This document shows, piece by piece, positions 16,943-28,090 of a stretch of 64,000 bases of DNA. Within the stretch, counting starts at the first letter, position 1, and every line of letters starts with the position of its first letter. A program made the position numbers and the translations under genes. This DNA comes from Tomitella cavernea (GTDB lineage: Bacteria > Actinomycetota > Actinomycetes > Mycobacteriales > Mycobacteriaceae): assembly GCF_016599145.1 (NCBI RefSeq), contig NZ_JAENKO010000010.1, positions 1-64,000 of the forward strand. The letters run 5' to 3'. Under the pieces are notes generated by a model. It saw nothing but the letters and a program-made list of their open reading frames with translations, did no database searches and had not been told where the DNA came from.

Positions 16943-18451
16943 TCACTGCGCGGGGCGCATCAGCCGCGTGGTCGCGGTGCGCCCGCGGAGGAGCACCGCG
17001 TCGCCCGCACTCCACCGTGCCCGCTCGTCGGCCGATGCGGCATCCCATACTGTGGACGACGCCAACGTCCGCGTCGGCTCGTTCTTCGCGAGCTCCGTGA
17101 GCCGCGCGGCCTCGTTCACCGGCGTTCCGATCACGGTGTACTCCATGCGGTCCGCCCCGCCGACGTGGCCGGCCACCGCCGTGCCCGCGGACACGCCGAT
17201 GCCCATTCCGGTCCGGCCCACGATGTCCGTGAGGATGGGGCGCAGTTCGCGGGCCGCGGCGAGCGCGGCCGTGCACGAGTCACCGTGGTCGATGGGCGCG
17301 CCGAACACCGCGAGCGTCGCGTCGCCCTGGAACTTGTTGACGAACGCGCCGTGCGCGTCGACGACCCTGATGACGGCGTCGAAAAAAGCGTTGAGCATCC
17401 GGACGACCTCCCTGGGGCCGGACCGGTCGGTGATCGTGGTCGACCCGACGAGGTCCACGAACAGCACGGCCACCTCGTGTTCCTCGCCGCCCAGGTCGGT
17501 GCCGCGCTCGATGGCCTGTCGCGCCACGTCCTCGCCGACGAACCTGCCGAACAACTCGCGCAGCCGGCGCCGCTCTGCGAGGCCCGCGACCATGCCGTTG
17601 AAGCCCATCTGCAGTTCGCCCAGTTCGGTCGTGTCGTATACGGTGACCTGCGCGGTGAGGTCGCCGCGCCGCACCTGCTGCATACCGTGCTGCAGCGCGC
17701 GGATCGGATCGCCGACGGCACCGGCGGCCAGCCATGTCGTGAACGCGCCCAGGACCAGGCCCGCGACGCTCAACGTGATGACGGCGGGACGGATGTCGGC
17801 GGGCCGTCCGACGTCGTCCGCCAGGCCGACGTCGGCGGCGACCATGAGTACCCCCAGGACGGGCAGTCCGGTGCCCAGCAGCCAGGCGGTGAGGATGCGC
17901 TGTCGCACGCCGGGCGTGAAGACCTGCGCGAGGATCGTGCCGTCGAGAAGCGCGGTGGTGGCCGGCCGCAGGAAGCGTTCCGCCTCGAAGTAGGTGAGCG
18001 CGGCGCCGGCGACCCCGCCGAGGAGGACGGCGAGCGTGACGACACTGCCCATGCCGGCGGAGATGTTCGCTCCCTGCCAGACGACCGGCACCCCGCACAC
18101 CACCCACAGCGCGCCCACCAGCATCGCCTGTGCAATGGGGATGCGGATGACCCTGCGGCGCACACCGGGTTGCGCGGGGCGGCCGGTTGAGCCTGCACCG
18201 GGGGCGGCGCGTTGCCATCGGATCACCGGCCATGCGATCCACAGCGTGCCGGCGATCAGCAGGACCACGGACACCGTGATCACCCCGAGGAACTGGGGAA
18301 GGTGGCCGGCGGCGAAATCGTTCACGGCAGGCGACAGGGCGTACCGCATGAGCAGGTACAGGAAGACGGCACCAGCGAGGTTCGATGCCGTGGTGCCGAC
18401 GATGAGCGCGGGCAGCACCGCGCGCGTGCGCGTCGACGGGGCGAGGACCAT
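16943..18451 (-). CDS. Class III adenylate/guanylate cyclase with HAMP domain
   Basis: 502 residues. The N-terminal half has six hydrophobic segments, then a HAMP linker (about residues 250-300). It ends in a class III cyclase catalytic domain: VLFVDLVGSTTITD with both metal Asp sites, FQGDATLAVFGAP, and YTVIGTPVNEAARL with the transition-state Asn and an Arg-bearing helix. This is the architecture of mycobacterial Rv3645, a membrane cyclase that makes much of the cell's cAMP and responds to fatty acids. It follows a second, related cyclase on the same strand after 55 bases. Confidence 0.93.
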   Translation of the reverse strand: MVLAPSTRTRAVLPALIVGTTASNLAGAVFLYLLMRYALSPAVNDFAAGHLPQFLGVITVSVVLLIAGTLWIAWPVIRWQRAAPGAGSTGRPAQPGVRRRVIRIPIAQAMLVGALWVVCGVPVVWQGANISAGMGSVVTLAVLLGGVAGAALTYFEAERFLRPATTALLDGTILAQVFTPGVRQRILTAWLLGTGLPVLGVLMVAADVGLADDVGRPADIRPAVITLSVAGLVLGAFTTWLAAGAVGDPIRALQHGMQQVRRGDLTAQVTVYDTTELGELQMGFNGMVAGLAERRRLRELFGRFVGEDVARQAIERGTDLGGEEHEVAVLFVDLVGSTTITDRSGPREVVRMLNAFFDAVIRVVDAHGAFVNKFQGDATLAVFGAPIDHGDSCTAALAAARELRPILTDIVGRTGMGIGVSAGTAVAGHVGGADRMEYTVIGTPVNEAARLTELAKNEPTRTLASSTVWDAASADERARWSAGDAVLLRGRTATTRLMRPAQ

Positions 18452-18506
18452 GGGGTCAACCTAACGTTCCGGCCGGCCGGACGCGGGGTGCTCGCGCAGC
18501 GCCTGA

Positions 18507-20051
18507 TCACGCAGGCGAGTCCAAGGGCTCGTAGGCGGTGCGGGGGCGGCTGAGGCGCGTCTCGGCCCGCCGGCCCCGGAGCAGGACCGATTCCCCCGGC
18601 ACCCAGCGTCGCATCTCGTCGGACGCGGCGGCGGCGACGGTGGTGGCGGACGCCAGCACCGCGCACTGCTCGTACTTGGCGAGCTCGGTGAGCCGGGCCG
18701 CCTCGTTGACCGGGTCGCCGATCACGGTGAACTCGAACCGCGCGGCCGCGCCCACGTGCCCGGCGATGGCGATGCCCGCAGAGACGCCGATGCCGAACTC
18801 CCCTTCGCCGACGACGATGTCGAGGCGTTCGCGGAGCTCGCGGGCGGCCGCGAGAGCGCCGCCCGCCGGATCGGGGTGCTCCAGCGGCGCGCCGAACACC
18901 GCGAGCGCCGCGTCGCCCTGGAACTTGTTGACGAATCCGCCGTGGTGCCCGACCGCGTCGACGATCTCGCGGAAGAACTCGTTGAGGAGCACCACGACCA
19001 CCTCTGCGCCGACCGTCGCCGCGAGCCGTGTGGACCCGACCAGGTCGACGAACAGCACCGCGACGTAGCGTTCCGCCCCGCCCAGCTCGGTGCCGCGCTC
19101 GAGTGCCCGGCGTGCGACGTCCTCGCCGACGTACCGGCCGAAGAGGTCGCGCAGACGCTGACGTTCTTCGAGGCCGCGCACGAGGTCGTTGAACCCGGCC
19201 TGCAGCAGCCCGATGTCGCTGCCGTCGTACACCTCCACCGTGGCGGTCAGGTCCCCGGCCTGGACCCGGTGTTGTGCCGCGCGCAGCTGCGCGATGGGAT
19301 CCCCGATGGCGCTGCCGACCAGGAAGAACGCGAGGACTCCGACGACGAGGGTGATCAGCGAGACGATGAGGACCACGTCGAGCACCCGGCCCGCGTCGGA
19401 CGGCAACACGCCGAGCTTGAGGCCACCCACGGTGAGGGTGATGCCGACGACGGGAATGCCGGTGCTCACCGCCCACGCCAGCATGATGCGGTGGGACACG
19501 CCGGGGGCGTTGGTCTGCGTCATCACGCCGTAGCTGAGGGCCTCCGCGGCGAGGGGGCGCAAGATGCGCTCGGCCTGCAGATATCCGAGGGCGCTCGTGG
19601 TGACTGCACCAAGCCCGCCGGCGACGGCGATGGACAGCACGCCGCCGCCGAGCGTCGTGACGTTGATGAGCGTCAGCAGCAGCACCCCGCCGGCCCACAT
19701 GCACATGTGCAGGATCGCGTGGTAGAGGGGAACCCGCATGGCCCGCCGGCGCACCTTGAGGGTGTCCTCGATGCTGTCTCGCTGCCACCGCAGGACTGGG
19801 AGCACGAGCATGATGCCGCCGATGCCGCCGACGACGAGCGCGATGGCGAGGTAGCCGAAGAACAGCGCGGCCGAGGCGGGCGTGAACGCGGATGGGGTGG
19901 TGATGGGGCTGTCCGGGATGAGAATCTTCATGCACAGGAACACCAGCAGCGCACCGACGACGTTGGCGCTGAGCATCGTCATGGCATACACCGGCCACGG
20001 CGTCCTCACCAGCCAGCGGGCCAGTCGCCATAAGCGTCGCACGCCTGTCAC
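18507..20051 (-). CDS. Second class III cyclase with HAMP domain (paralogue)
   Basis: 514 residues if started at GTG 20051 (MTGVRRLWRLARWLVRTPWP). ATG 20096 would overlap the divergent holB start by two bases and is less likely. It has the same layout as the neighbour: six membrane segments, HAMP, then VLFVDLVGSTRLAA, FQGDAALAVFGAP and FTVIGDPVNEAARL. Both metal-binding Asp residues and the Asn are present, so it should be catalytic. Tandem position and near-identical domain order indicate a duplication, with clear divergence since. Which copy corresponds to Rv3645 cannot be told from order alone; this one lies next to holB as Rv3645 does. Confidence 0.92.
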   Translation of the reverse strand: MTGVRRLWRLARWLVRTPWPVYAMTMLSANVVGALLVFLCMKILIPDSPITTPSAFTPASAALFFGYLAIALVVGGIGGIMLVLPVLRWQRDSIEDTLKVRRRAMRVPLYHAILHMCMWAGGVLLLTLINVTTLGGGVLSIAVAGGLGAVTTSALGYLQAERILRPLAAEALSYGVMTQTNAPGVSHRIMLAWAVSTGIPVVGITLTVGGLKLGVLPSDAGRVLDVVLIVSLITLVVGVLAFFLVGSAIGDPIAQLRAAQHRVQAGDLTATVEVYDGSDIGLLQAGFNDLVRGLEERQRLRDLFGRYVGEDVARRALERGTELGGAERYVAVLFVDLVGSTRLAATVGAEVVVVLLNEFFREIVDAVGHHGGFVNKFQGDAALAVFGAPLEHPDPAGGALAAARELRERLDIVVGEGEFGIGVSAGIAIAGHVGAAARFEFTVIGDPVNEAARLTELAKYEQCAVLASATTVAAAASDEMRRWVPGESVLLRGRRAETRLSRPRTAYEPLDSPA

Positions 20052-20094
20052 CGTAGTCGCAGCGTGTCGGCGAGGGAGACTAATGTCGGGCCCC

Positions 20095-21291
20095 ATGGCG
20101 GTGAGTGCGGGGAGCGTGTTCGATCGACTGGTGGGGCAGCATCGGGCTGTGGCGACGCTGGCGTCCGCGGCGGACGCCGCGAGGAGCGCCGCATCGGGGA
20201 TGACGCATTCGTGGCTGTTCACGGGTCCCCCCGGGTCGGGGAGATCCATCGCCGCGCTCGCGTTCGCGGCCGCGCTGCAGTGCACGTCGGAGGGGGTGCC
20301 CGGCTGCGGCGAATGCGCGGCGTGCCGCACCGCGCTCGCGGGCACCCATGGCGATGTGCGTCGCGTGGTGCCGGAGGGGCTGAGCATCCCCGTCAAGGAG
20401 ATGCGCGCCATCGTGCAAGTGGCCAACCGACGCCCCAGCGTGGGGCGCTGGCTCATCGTGGTGGTCGAGGATGCGGACCGGCTCACCGAGGGCGCATCGA
20501 ACGCCCTGCTCAAGGTGGTGGAGGAGCCGCCGGAGCGCACCGTTTTCCTACTGTGCGCGCCGTCCACCGACCAGGAGGACGTGTCAGTGACGATCCGTTC
20601 CCGTTGCCGGCACGTGGGGCTGGTGCAGCCGCCCACGGGGGCGGTGGCGCAGGTGCTCCGTGAGCGTGACGGATTGGACGAGGCGCAGGCGCTGTGGGCG
20701 GCGTCGGTGAGCGGCGGGCACGTCGGCAGGGCCCGCCGGCTGGCGCGCGACGAAGCGGCCCGGACCCGGCGGCAGCAGGCTCTGCGGCTGCCCGCGGCGG
20801 TGCTGCGTCCCGCAGGCGGCTACCTGTTGGGCAAGCAGCTGGTAGACGCGGCCGAAGCGGAGGCCAAAGACGCCAACGCGGAGCGTGACGCGCGTGAACT
20901 GGACGAGCTGCGCACGGCGTTGGGTGCAGGCGGAACGGGCAAGGGCACCGCGGGCACCATGCGCGGCACCGCCGGGCTGATCAAAGACCTGGAGAAGCAG
21001 CAGAAGACCCGGCGCACGCGGTCGCAGCGCGACGCTCTCGACCGCGCACTGATGGACGTGGTGGGCCTGTACCGGGACGCACTGGCGGTGAGCATGGGCT
21101 CGTCCGTGCCGGCGCTGCACCCCGACCTCGCCGACGACGCGCGCACCGTCGCACGCGAGGCGCCGCAGGCGGGGCTACTGCAGGCGGTCGAGTCGGTGCT
21201 CCAATGCCGCGAGGCACTGTCGGCGAACGTCAAGCCGCAGGTGGCGATGGACGCGATGGTCGCGGGCCTGGAGGCGGCCACCAGGCGCTGA
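20095..21291 (+). CDS. holB: DNA polymerase III delta' subunit
   Basis: 398 residues; ATG 20095 was chosen because VFDRLVGQH is the usual beginning of this protein. The P-loop is GPPGSGRS, with Arg in place of Lys as expected for the non-hydrolysing delta' subunit. The zinc module has CTSEGVPGCGECAAC. The sensor region VVVEDADRLTEGASNALLKVVEEPP is typical. The C-terminal part has a low-complexity Lys/Gly-rich linker (GTGKGTAGTMRGTAG) before the helical collar domain. It loads the sliding clamp together with DnaX and HolA. It is divergent from the cyclase gene and followed by tRNA-Thr. Confidence 0.96.
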   Translation: MAVSAGSVFDRLVGQHRAVATLASAADAARSAASGMTHSWLFTGPPGSGRSIAALAFAAALQCTSEGVPGCGECAACRTALAGTHGDVRRVVPEGLSIPVKEMRAIVQVANRRPSVGRWLIVVVEDADRLTEGASNALLKVVEEPPERTVFLLCAPSTDQEDVSVTIRSRCRHVGLVQPPTGAVAQVLRERDGLDEAQALWAASVSGGHVGRARRLARDEAARTRRQQALRLPAAVLRPAGGYLLGKQLVDAAEAEAKDANAERDARELDELRTALGAGGTGKGTAGTMRGTAGLIKDLEKQQKTRRTRSQRDALDRALMDVVGLYRDALAVSMGSSVPALHPDLADDARTVAREAPQAGLLQAVESVLQCREALSANVKPQVAMDAMVAGLEAATRR

Positions 21292-21392
21292 CGACGACGG
21301 CGGCACCCCGATTTTTGTTCCGGCCCGCTGTGCCGCTAGACTTCAATCCGCTCGGGCACCCCGGGCGGCTCGTCCGGGCGTGCCCGGAAGAC

Positions 21393-21468
21393 GCCACCTT
21401 AGCTCAGTCGGTAGAGCGATTCACTCGTAATGAATAGGTCGCCGGTTCGATTCCGGCAGGTGGCTCCA
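21393..21468 (+). tRNA. tRNA-Thr (anticodon CGT)
   Basis: A complete cloverleaf: acceptor GCCACCT/AGGTGGC, D-arm GCTC/GAGC, anticodon stem ATTCA/TGAAT with loop CTCGTAA and anticodon CGT at 21426-21428, and T-arm GCCGG/CCGGC with TTCGATT. The discriminator is T and CCA is encoded (21466-21468). It reads the ACG codon. A tRNA-Thr after holB is also the arrangement in mycobacteria. Confidence 0.97.
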
Positions 21469-21473
21469 GCGCG

Positions 21474-21504
21474 CGGACCCCACTCCCGGCAGGAGTGGGG
21501 TCCG
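21474..21504 (+). terminator. Terminator after tRNA-Thr
   Basis: The arms cggaccccactc (21474-21485) and gagtggggtccg (21493-21504) form a perfect 12-bp stem with a 7-base loop, five bases after the tRNA CCA. Confidence 0.85.
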
Positions 21505-21598
21505 GTCATTTCGGTATGGGCCGCGGGGTGCGTGTACCGGTGTTGCGCTGGGGAAACGAGCGTTCGCCCGGTGGCTTGGCGCACGCTGGGCCGGCGAC

Positions 21599-21628
21599 TT
21601 GGCACCCAGTGCGCGGTGCTGTTAGCCT
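21599..21628 (+). promoter_or_regulatory. Promoter of the second 6C-like RNA
   Basis: TTGGCA (21599-21604) and TAGCCT (21623-21628) are separated by 18 bases. This predicts a start near 21635, just before the first C-loop hairpin. The overlapping TATGTA is an alternative -10. Confidence 0.5.
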
Positions 21629-21635
21629 ATGTATT

Positions 21636-21758
21636 AGCGGCGGTTCGCGCCTACCCCCCCTGGCGCACCCCGCTCTCGATTCCTTCCACCACCTCCCCCC
21701 CGGTGGAAGGAATCCCGGCCCGCCCCGCCTCCACCCCCCGGATGGCGGGGCGGGCCCC
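21636..21758 (+). ncRNA. Second 6C-like small RNA with three C-loops
   Basis: Three hairpins follow one another, each with a run of at least six C in its loop. First: gcgcc/ggcgc (21647-21651 with 21662-21666), loop with seven C. Second: a perfect 13-bp stem gattccttccacc and its complement (21678-21690 with 21702-21714), loop with seven C. Third: a perfect 13-bp stem (21717-21729 with 21744-21756), loop with six C, which can serve as terminator. The known 6C RNA has two such stem-loops, so this is a likely paralogue with one extra. No protein fits here on the plus strand, and the region lies between tRNA-Thr and a convergent surface-protein gene. The third hairpin could also end that minus-strand gene. 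Confidence 0.72.
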
Positions 21759-21794
21759 TTACTGTCTCGGTCCTCTACACGCGTGGCGATCCCG

Positions 21795-23306
21795 TCACTT
21801 GCCCAGGGAGCCCAACGAGCCGAACAGCGCACCCAGGTCGAAGGATCCGTTGGCCGCGCCATTGCCGCCGTCGCCAGGTGTGCCGCCGTCGCCAGGGTTC
21901 GGACTATCGGGGATGTTGACGGTCACCGTGATGGCCGCATTGGAAGCCAACGTGTCGCCGATGCCGGAGAACGCCGCGCTGATCGCGTGGTCGCCGCCGG
22001 CCGTAGGCGTCCAGTCTTCCAGCGTCGCCGCACCGTTCACGACGTCGACTGTGCCGATGACGTCGTCGCCGTCGCGGAAGGTGACGGTCCCATTGGTCGC
22101 CCCCTCGGAGGTGACGGTGGCCGTGAGGGTGGCGCTGCCGCCGAGGTCAAACGGGGCGACGGGGGCGAGCGAAGTGGTGGACGTGACGGACTCGGCCGGC
22201 TGGGGCGTCACGCTCACAGTCTGCTGTGCTCCGCTGCCGTTCACACCGTCGCGGCCGGAGAAGACGGCCTTGATCGTGTGCGAACCGTCGCTGTCGGGGA
22301 TCCAGTTCACGCCCACCTTGCCGTCCTGGCCGGTGACCGGGACGGTGGCGAAGTCGATCTCGTTGTCCTTGAACGTCACGGTCCCGCCGACCCCGGGCGG
22401 CGCGACCGTGGCGGTGATGGCAGTGGCGGAACCGACCACCGCGCCGGGCGCCACGGTCAGCGAGGTCTCCGAGTCGACAGTCTGCCGCGCCACGGAGACG
22501 GTGCGCGGGTCGGAGGTGGAGCCGTCGGTGTTGAGATTGCCGAGGAACACCGCGGTGACGGACGTGTTCCCGGCGTCCGCCGGGGTCCAGCCGGTCTGCG
22601 CGACACCCGTCGCGGGGTCCACGGCGACGGGTGCGCCGATATCGACGCCGTCCGCCTTGAACTGCACGTCGCCGCCGTTCTGGGGCACCGTGCCGCCCGC
22701 GACCTTGGCGGCGATGGTGACGGGCTGTCCGGCCTTCGCGCCGTACACCGGCTGGACCTGTGTCTGTGAGGCGGCGAACTCGACGGTGACCGTCGGCCCC
22801 TTGTCCTGATAGGTCCCGGCGCCCAAGGATCCGTCGTAGTGCAGCGACGTCATCAAGTCGGAGCCCGCCCGGCAGTCGGTGCCGACTGTGTACGAGAAGG
22901 AGAAGGTCTGGCTCTTCGGGCCGAGGACAGGGCGGACAGGCCATTCGGTAGATCCGCCGTTCACGGCGGTGAAGGCAGGGTCGGTTTCGGCGCCGCCGAT
23001 CGCGTTACCGTCCACCTGCGCGGACCCCGGCACGTATACGAAGCACTCGGGGTGGAGGTCCTTGACGCGGTAGATGTATTCGTCGACGCCCCCGCTCCTG
23101 GTGAACTTGGTCGAGGTGGTGATGGTGTCGCCCACGGCGGGGGCCGCGTCGCTGACCGTGCGCTGGAAGTGCGAGCTACCGTCACTCCAGCTCACACTGG
23201 ACGGCTCCGCCCCTGCGGCGCCCACTCCGATCGTCGTTGCAAGCGAGGCGGCCAGGGCCCCCGCACTCACGCCGGCGGCGAGCCGCCGCACTGTCATCCT
23301 GCTCAT
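21795..23306 (-). CDS. Secreted Ig-like repeat surface protein with GSLGS C-terminus
   Basis: 503 residues. ATG 23306 was chosen because GGAGGAACCAG lies directly upstream and a signal peptide follows (SRMTVRRLAAG, hydrophobic Ala/Leu stretch, GAAGAEP). Residues ~40-180 form a beta-rich domain with two Cys (HPECFVYVPG, VGTDCRAGSD). Three Ig-like (bacterial Big_3-type) repeats follow, each with VTFKDN or VTFRDG and ending near AVFSG or AAFSG. A Pro/Gly/Asp linker (NPGDGGTPGDGGNG) leads to the tail FDLGALFGSLGSLGK. There is no LPXTG or lipobox. The tail may anchor it in the outer layer; that is inference. Probably an adhesive or structural surface protein. Confidence 0.85.
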   Translation of the reverse strand: MSRMTVRRLAAGVSAGALAASLATTIGVGAAGAEPSSVSWSDGSSHFQRTVSDAAPAVGDTITTSTKFTRSGGVDEYIYRVKDLHPECFVYVPGSAQVDGNAIGGAETDPAFTAVNGGSTEWPVRPVLGPKSQTFSFSYTVGTDCRAGSDLMTSLHYDGSLGAGTYQDKGPTVTVEFAASQTQVQPVYGAKAGQPVTIAAKVAGGTVPQNGGDVQFKADGVDIGAPVAVDPATGVAQTGWTPADAGNTSVTAVFLGNLNTDGSTSDPRTVSVARQTVDSETSLTVAPGAVVGSATAITATVAPPGVGGTVTFKDNEIDFATVPVTGQDGKVGVNWIPDSDGSHTIKAVFSGRDGVNGSGAQQTVSVTPQPAESVTSTTSLAPVAPFDLGGSATLTATVTSEGATNGTVTFRDGDDVIGTVDVVNGAATLEDWTPTAGGDHAISAAFSGIGDTLASNAAITVTVNIPDSPNPGDGGTPGDGGNGAANGSFDLGALFGSLGSLGK

Positions 23307-23398
23307 CTGGTTCCTCCATGGCTGGTGCGCAGCCCGGAAGGCGGGCGGCGGGTCTATCCGGTCGTCCGTCATGGACGGTCGACCGAGTGATTGTCGAC

Positions 23399-25549
<2,151 letters not shown>

Positions 25550-25551
25550 CG

Positions 25552-26163
25552 GTGCCGGGTATGACGTTCGATGCGCTCGCCGTTCCCGGCGCCTGGGTGT
25601 TCACCCCACGTCAGCACCGTGATGGGCGCGGGGTGTTTCTGGAGGCGTTCACGGCGGACGCGCTGCACGAGGCGACGGGCCGCAGGCCGGCGCTCGAGCA
25701 GACGAACTGTTCGGTCTCGCGCGCCGGGGTGCTGCGCGGCATCCACTTCTCCGATGTCCCCCCGGGCCAGGCCAAGTACATCTCCTGCGTGCGCGGCGCG
25801 ATCATGGACGTGGTGGTGGACGTGCGGGCAGGATCGCCGACCTTCGGCGTCGTCGACGCAGTGCGCCTCGACGACGCGGAACGGCGGGCGGTCTTCGTCT
25901 CCGAGGGGCTGGGGCACGGGTTCGTCGCACTCACCGACGATGCGACGGTGATGTACCAATGCTCCACCGGTTACGCGCCGGGCCGCGAGCACGGCGTGCA
26001 CCCGCTGAGCGTGGACGTCGACTGGGGGCCGGACCCCGACGCCCTCGTGCTCTCGGCGAAGGACTCCGCCGCGCCGACGCTGAGCGAAGCCGCCGAGCAG
26101 GGGATTCTGCCGCGCTACGATGCCGTGATGGAGTGGATCGCGCTGCAGGAGGCCCGGGGGTGA
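25552..26163 (+). CDS. rmlC: dTDP-4-dehydrorhamnose 3,5-epimerase
   Basis: 203 residues from GTG 25552; ATG 25561 is an alternative. A cupin-fold Rml[10 protein letters not shown] near the start, [17 protein letters not shown] with the catalytic His, [17 protein letters not shown], and [10 protein letters not shown]. It does the third step of rhamnose synthesis. It overlaps rmlA by four bases (GTGA). The last enzyme, RmlD, is not encoded in the window. Confidence 0.95.
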   Translation: MPGMTFDALAVPGAWVFTPRQHRDGRGVFLEAFTADALHEATGRRPALEQTNCSVSRAGVLRGIHFSDVPPGQAKYISCVRGAIMDVVVDVRAGSPTFGVVDAVRLDDAERRAVFVSEGLGHGFVALTDDATVMYQCSTGYAPGREHGVHPLSVDVDWGPDPDALVLSAKDSAAPTLSEAAEQGILPRYDAVMEWIALQEARG

Positions 26164-27032
26164 AGGGGATCATCCTCGCGGGCGGCTCCGGAACACGCCT
26201 GCATCCCATCACCCGCGGTGTCAGCAAACAGCTGGTGCCGGTGTACGACAAGCCGATGGTCTACTACCCGCTGAGCACCCTCATGCTGGCGGGCATCCGC
26301 GACATCCTCGTCATCACCACCCCGGAGGACCGGGGCCTGTTCGAGCGGCTCCTCGGCGACGGGACACAGTTCGGAGTGTCGCTCACCTACGGCGTGCAGG
26401 ACCGCCCCGAGGGGCTCGCGCAGGCCTTTGTCCTGGGCGCGGAGCACATCGGGGCCGATCCGGTGGCGCTCATCCTGGGCGACAACATCTTCTACGGTCC
26501 GGGCCTGGGCACGCAACTGCGGCGGTTCAACCGCATCGACGGCGGCGCGGTGTTCGCATACCGGGTGGCCGACCCGTCCGCCTACGGCGTCGTCGAGTTC
26601 TCCGACGACGGCCGCGCTTTGTCGCTCGAGGAGAAGCCGACGGTGCCGCGGTCGCACTATGCGGTGCCGGGGCTGTACTTCTTCGACAACGACGTGGTGG
26701 AGATCGCCCGCAGCCTGTCGCCCTCGGCCCGGGGGGAGTACGAAATCACCGACATCAACCGCGCCTACCTCGAGGCCGGGCGGCTGCACGTCGAGGTGCT
26801 GCCACGCGGTACCGCCTGGCTGGACACCGGCACGGTCGACTCGCTGCTGGAGGCCGGCAATTTCGTGCGCACCATCGAACAGCGCCAGGGCCTCAAGATC
26901 GGCGCCCCCGAGGAGGTCGCGTGGCGCCAGGGCTACATCGGGGACGCGCATCTCGACGGACTCGCCCGTGCCCAGGTGAAATCCGGGTATGGGAAGTATC
27001 TTCTCGAGATGCTCGCCCGAGAGAGGCAGTAG
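26160..27032 (+). CDS. rmlA: Glucose-1-phosphate thymidylyltransferase
   Basis: 290 residues from GTG 26160. [16 protein letters not shown] is the nucleotidyltransferase signature. [14 protein letters not shown] and [10 protein letters not shown] are RmlA-specific, and the metal Asp lies in [13 protein letters not shown] and the C-terminal helices complete a full-length enzyme. It makes dTDP-glucose from dTTP and Glc-1-P, the first step of the rhamnose route. It is last in the galE1-rmlB-rmlC-rmlA operon, followed by a hairpin. Placing rmlA beside rmlBC differs from M. tuberculosis, where it is elsewhere. Confidence 0.96.
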   Translation: MKGIILAGGSGTRLHPITRGVSKQLVPVYDKPMVYYPLSTLMLAGIRDILVITTPEDRGLFERLLGDGTQFGVSLTYGVQDRPEGLAQAFVLGAEHIGADPVALILGDNIFYGPGLGTQLRRFNRIDGGAVFAYRVADPSAYGVVEFSDDGRALSLEEKPTVPRSHYAVPGLYFFDNDVVEIARSLSPSARGEYEITDINRAYLEAGRLHVEVLPRGTAWLDTGTVDSLLEAGNFVRTIEQRQGLKIGAPEEVAWRQGYIGDAHLDGLARAQVKSGYGKYLLEMLARERQ

Positions 27033-27125
27033 GGGCGATTCCGGTGCCCACGCAAACCGTCATCGTGGGCCTCTTGCAGAATGCAAATGTCGCCCGCCAG
27101 CCTCGGCGGCTGCAACGGAAGAGTG

Positions 27126-27155
27126 CCGGCTGTCATCTGGTCGGATGACAGCCGG
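27126..27155 (+). terminator. Hairpin ending the galE1-rml operon
   Basis: The arms ccggctgtcatc (27126-27137) and gatgacagccgg (27144-27155) pair perfectly over 12 bp with a 6-base loop, about 95 bases after rmlA. Confidence 0.7.
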
Positions 27156-27199
27156 GTCGAGTATATTTCCGCCGCGATCCGGTGTTCTCAACATCCGCC

Positions 27200-27228
27200 T
27201 GGACTTTCCGTGACGCACACCATACAGT
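27200..27228 (+). promoter_or_regulatory. Promoter giving a leaderless transcript for the next gene
   Basis: TGGACT (27200-27205) and TACAGT (27223-27228) are spaced 17 bases. The expected start at 27234-27235 coincides with the ATG at 27235, and no ribosome site is present. A leaderless mRNA is therefore likely. Confidence 0.5.
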
Positions 27229-27234
27229 CGGCTC

Positions 27235-27987
27235 ATGCTTTTGAACGAACGACTGGATCCCCTGGTGAGAGGTGCCGCGCGCGTCGCCGTGGCCGGGTGT
27301 GCGGCTGCCGCGTTGGCAGGAACGGCCGTCGGTGTGGCCGCGGCCGCGCCGGGGGAGAACCTTCCCGAAGACTGCCTGCAATTCTCCGCAGACGGCGAAA
27401 CGTGGGGCGGCGATGAGGTCATCGACTGGGTTCCCATCGTGCCGGTTCCCGGCGGCGTCGAAAAGCATGCGGAGTTCCAGGTGCGGAACCATTGTGACAC
27501 CCCCGGCAAGGTGCAGGTCTACGCCGGGAAATGGGAGGTGACGAAGGGCGCGAGCGCCGTCCTGCGCGCCGACCTCGACGGGGTGGAGGGGACGACTGTC
27601 ACGCTCGGCCCGGCGAACGAAGGCGACTACGGGATCCTCGTAGGCGAGACGTCGACGCTCGTCACGGACGATGCGTTGGACGTTGCGCTCTACGTGGGCA
27701 TTCCCGCCGACGAAACCGTCCAGGACTTCGACATCACCCCGGGGTGGTCGCTGGCGCTCGAGGAGACCGCGCCGGTCGACGGGGGCGACGGCGGTGACGG
27801 TGGCGCAGATTCGGCCACCGGCAGCCTCGGCTCCCTGTTCGGGTCGTTGGGGATCGACGGGGCGTTCGGGTCGTCGAGCAACAGCGGCACCGGCATCGGA
27901 TTCGGGAGCAGCGACCTGCTGGGGAGCCTCGGCAGCCTGACCGGGCTGGACTCCCCGGTCGTCAACGTCGGCTCGTTGGCCTCGTAA
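27235..27987 (+). CDS. Secreted protein with GSLG-rich C-terminus
   Basis: 250 residues. The signal peptide (basic start, hydrophobic ~residues 17-34, ending VAAAAP) is a conventional Sec type. The mature domain (residues ~38-175) is beta-rich with two Cys (EDCLQF and RNHCDT) likely forming a disulfide. After an acidic Gly linker (DGGDGGDGGAD) comes a ~65-residue tail with GSLGSLFGSLGIDGAF and LLGSLGSLTGLD. No enzymatic motif is seen. It stands at the head of the SipW locus but has its own terminator, so it may be a separate unit. It may share anchoring with the Ig-repeat protein through the tail. Function unknown. Confidence 0.8.
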   Translation: MLLNERLDPLVRGAARVAVAGCAAAALAGTAVGVAAAAPGENLPEDCLQFSADGETWGGDEVIDWVPIVPVPGGVEKHAEFQVRNHCDTPGKVQVYAGKWEVTKGASAVLRADLDGVEGTTVTLGPANEGDYGILVGETSTLVTDDALDVALYVGIPADETVQDFDITPGWSLALEETAPVDGGDGGDGGADSATGSLGSLFGSLGIDGAFGSSSNSGTGIGFGSSDLLGSLGSLTGLDSPVVNVGSLAS

Positions 27988-28090
27988 GAACGGCCACAGC
28001 CTTTGCGATCCCGCGGCGGGTCGGGAATTCCAGCCCGCCGCGGGTTCCACAGACGCTGGTCACCGCGCTTGCACCGCGGTGACCGGGCGC

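Noticed and set aside
21430-22809. 459-codon open frame on the plus strand
   Set aside because: It runs through tRNA-Thr and the second 6C-like RNA and lies antisense to the Ig-repeat protein, whose signal peptide, ribosome site and domains are convincing.
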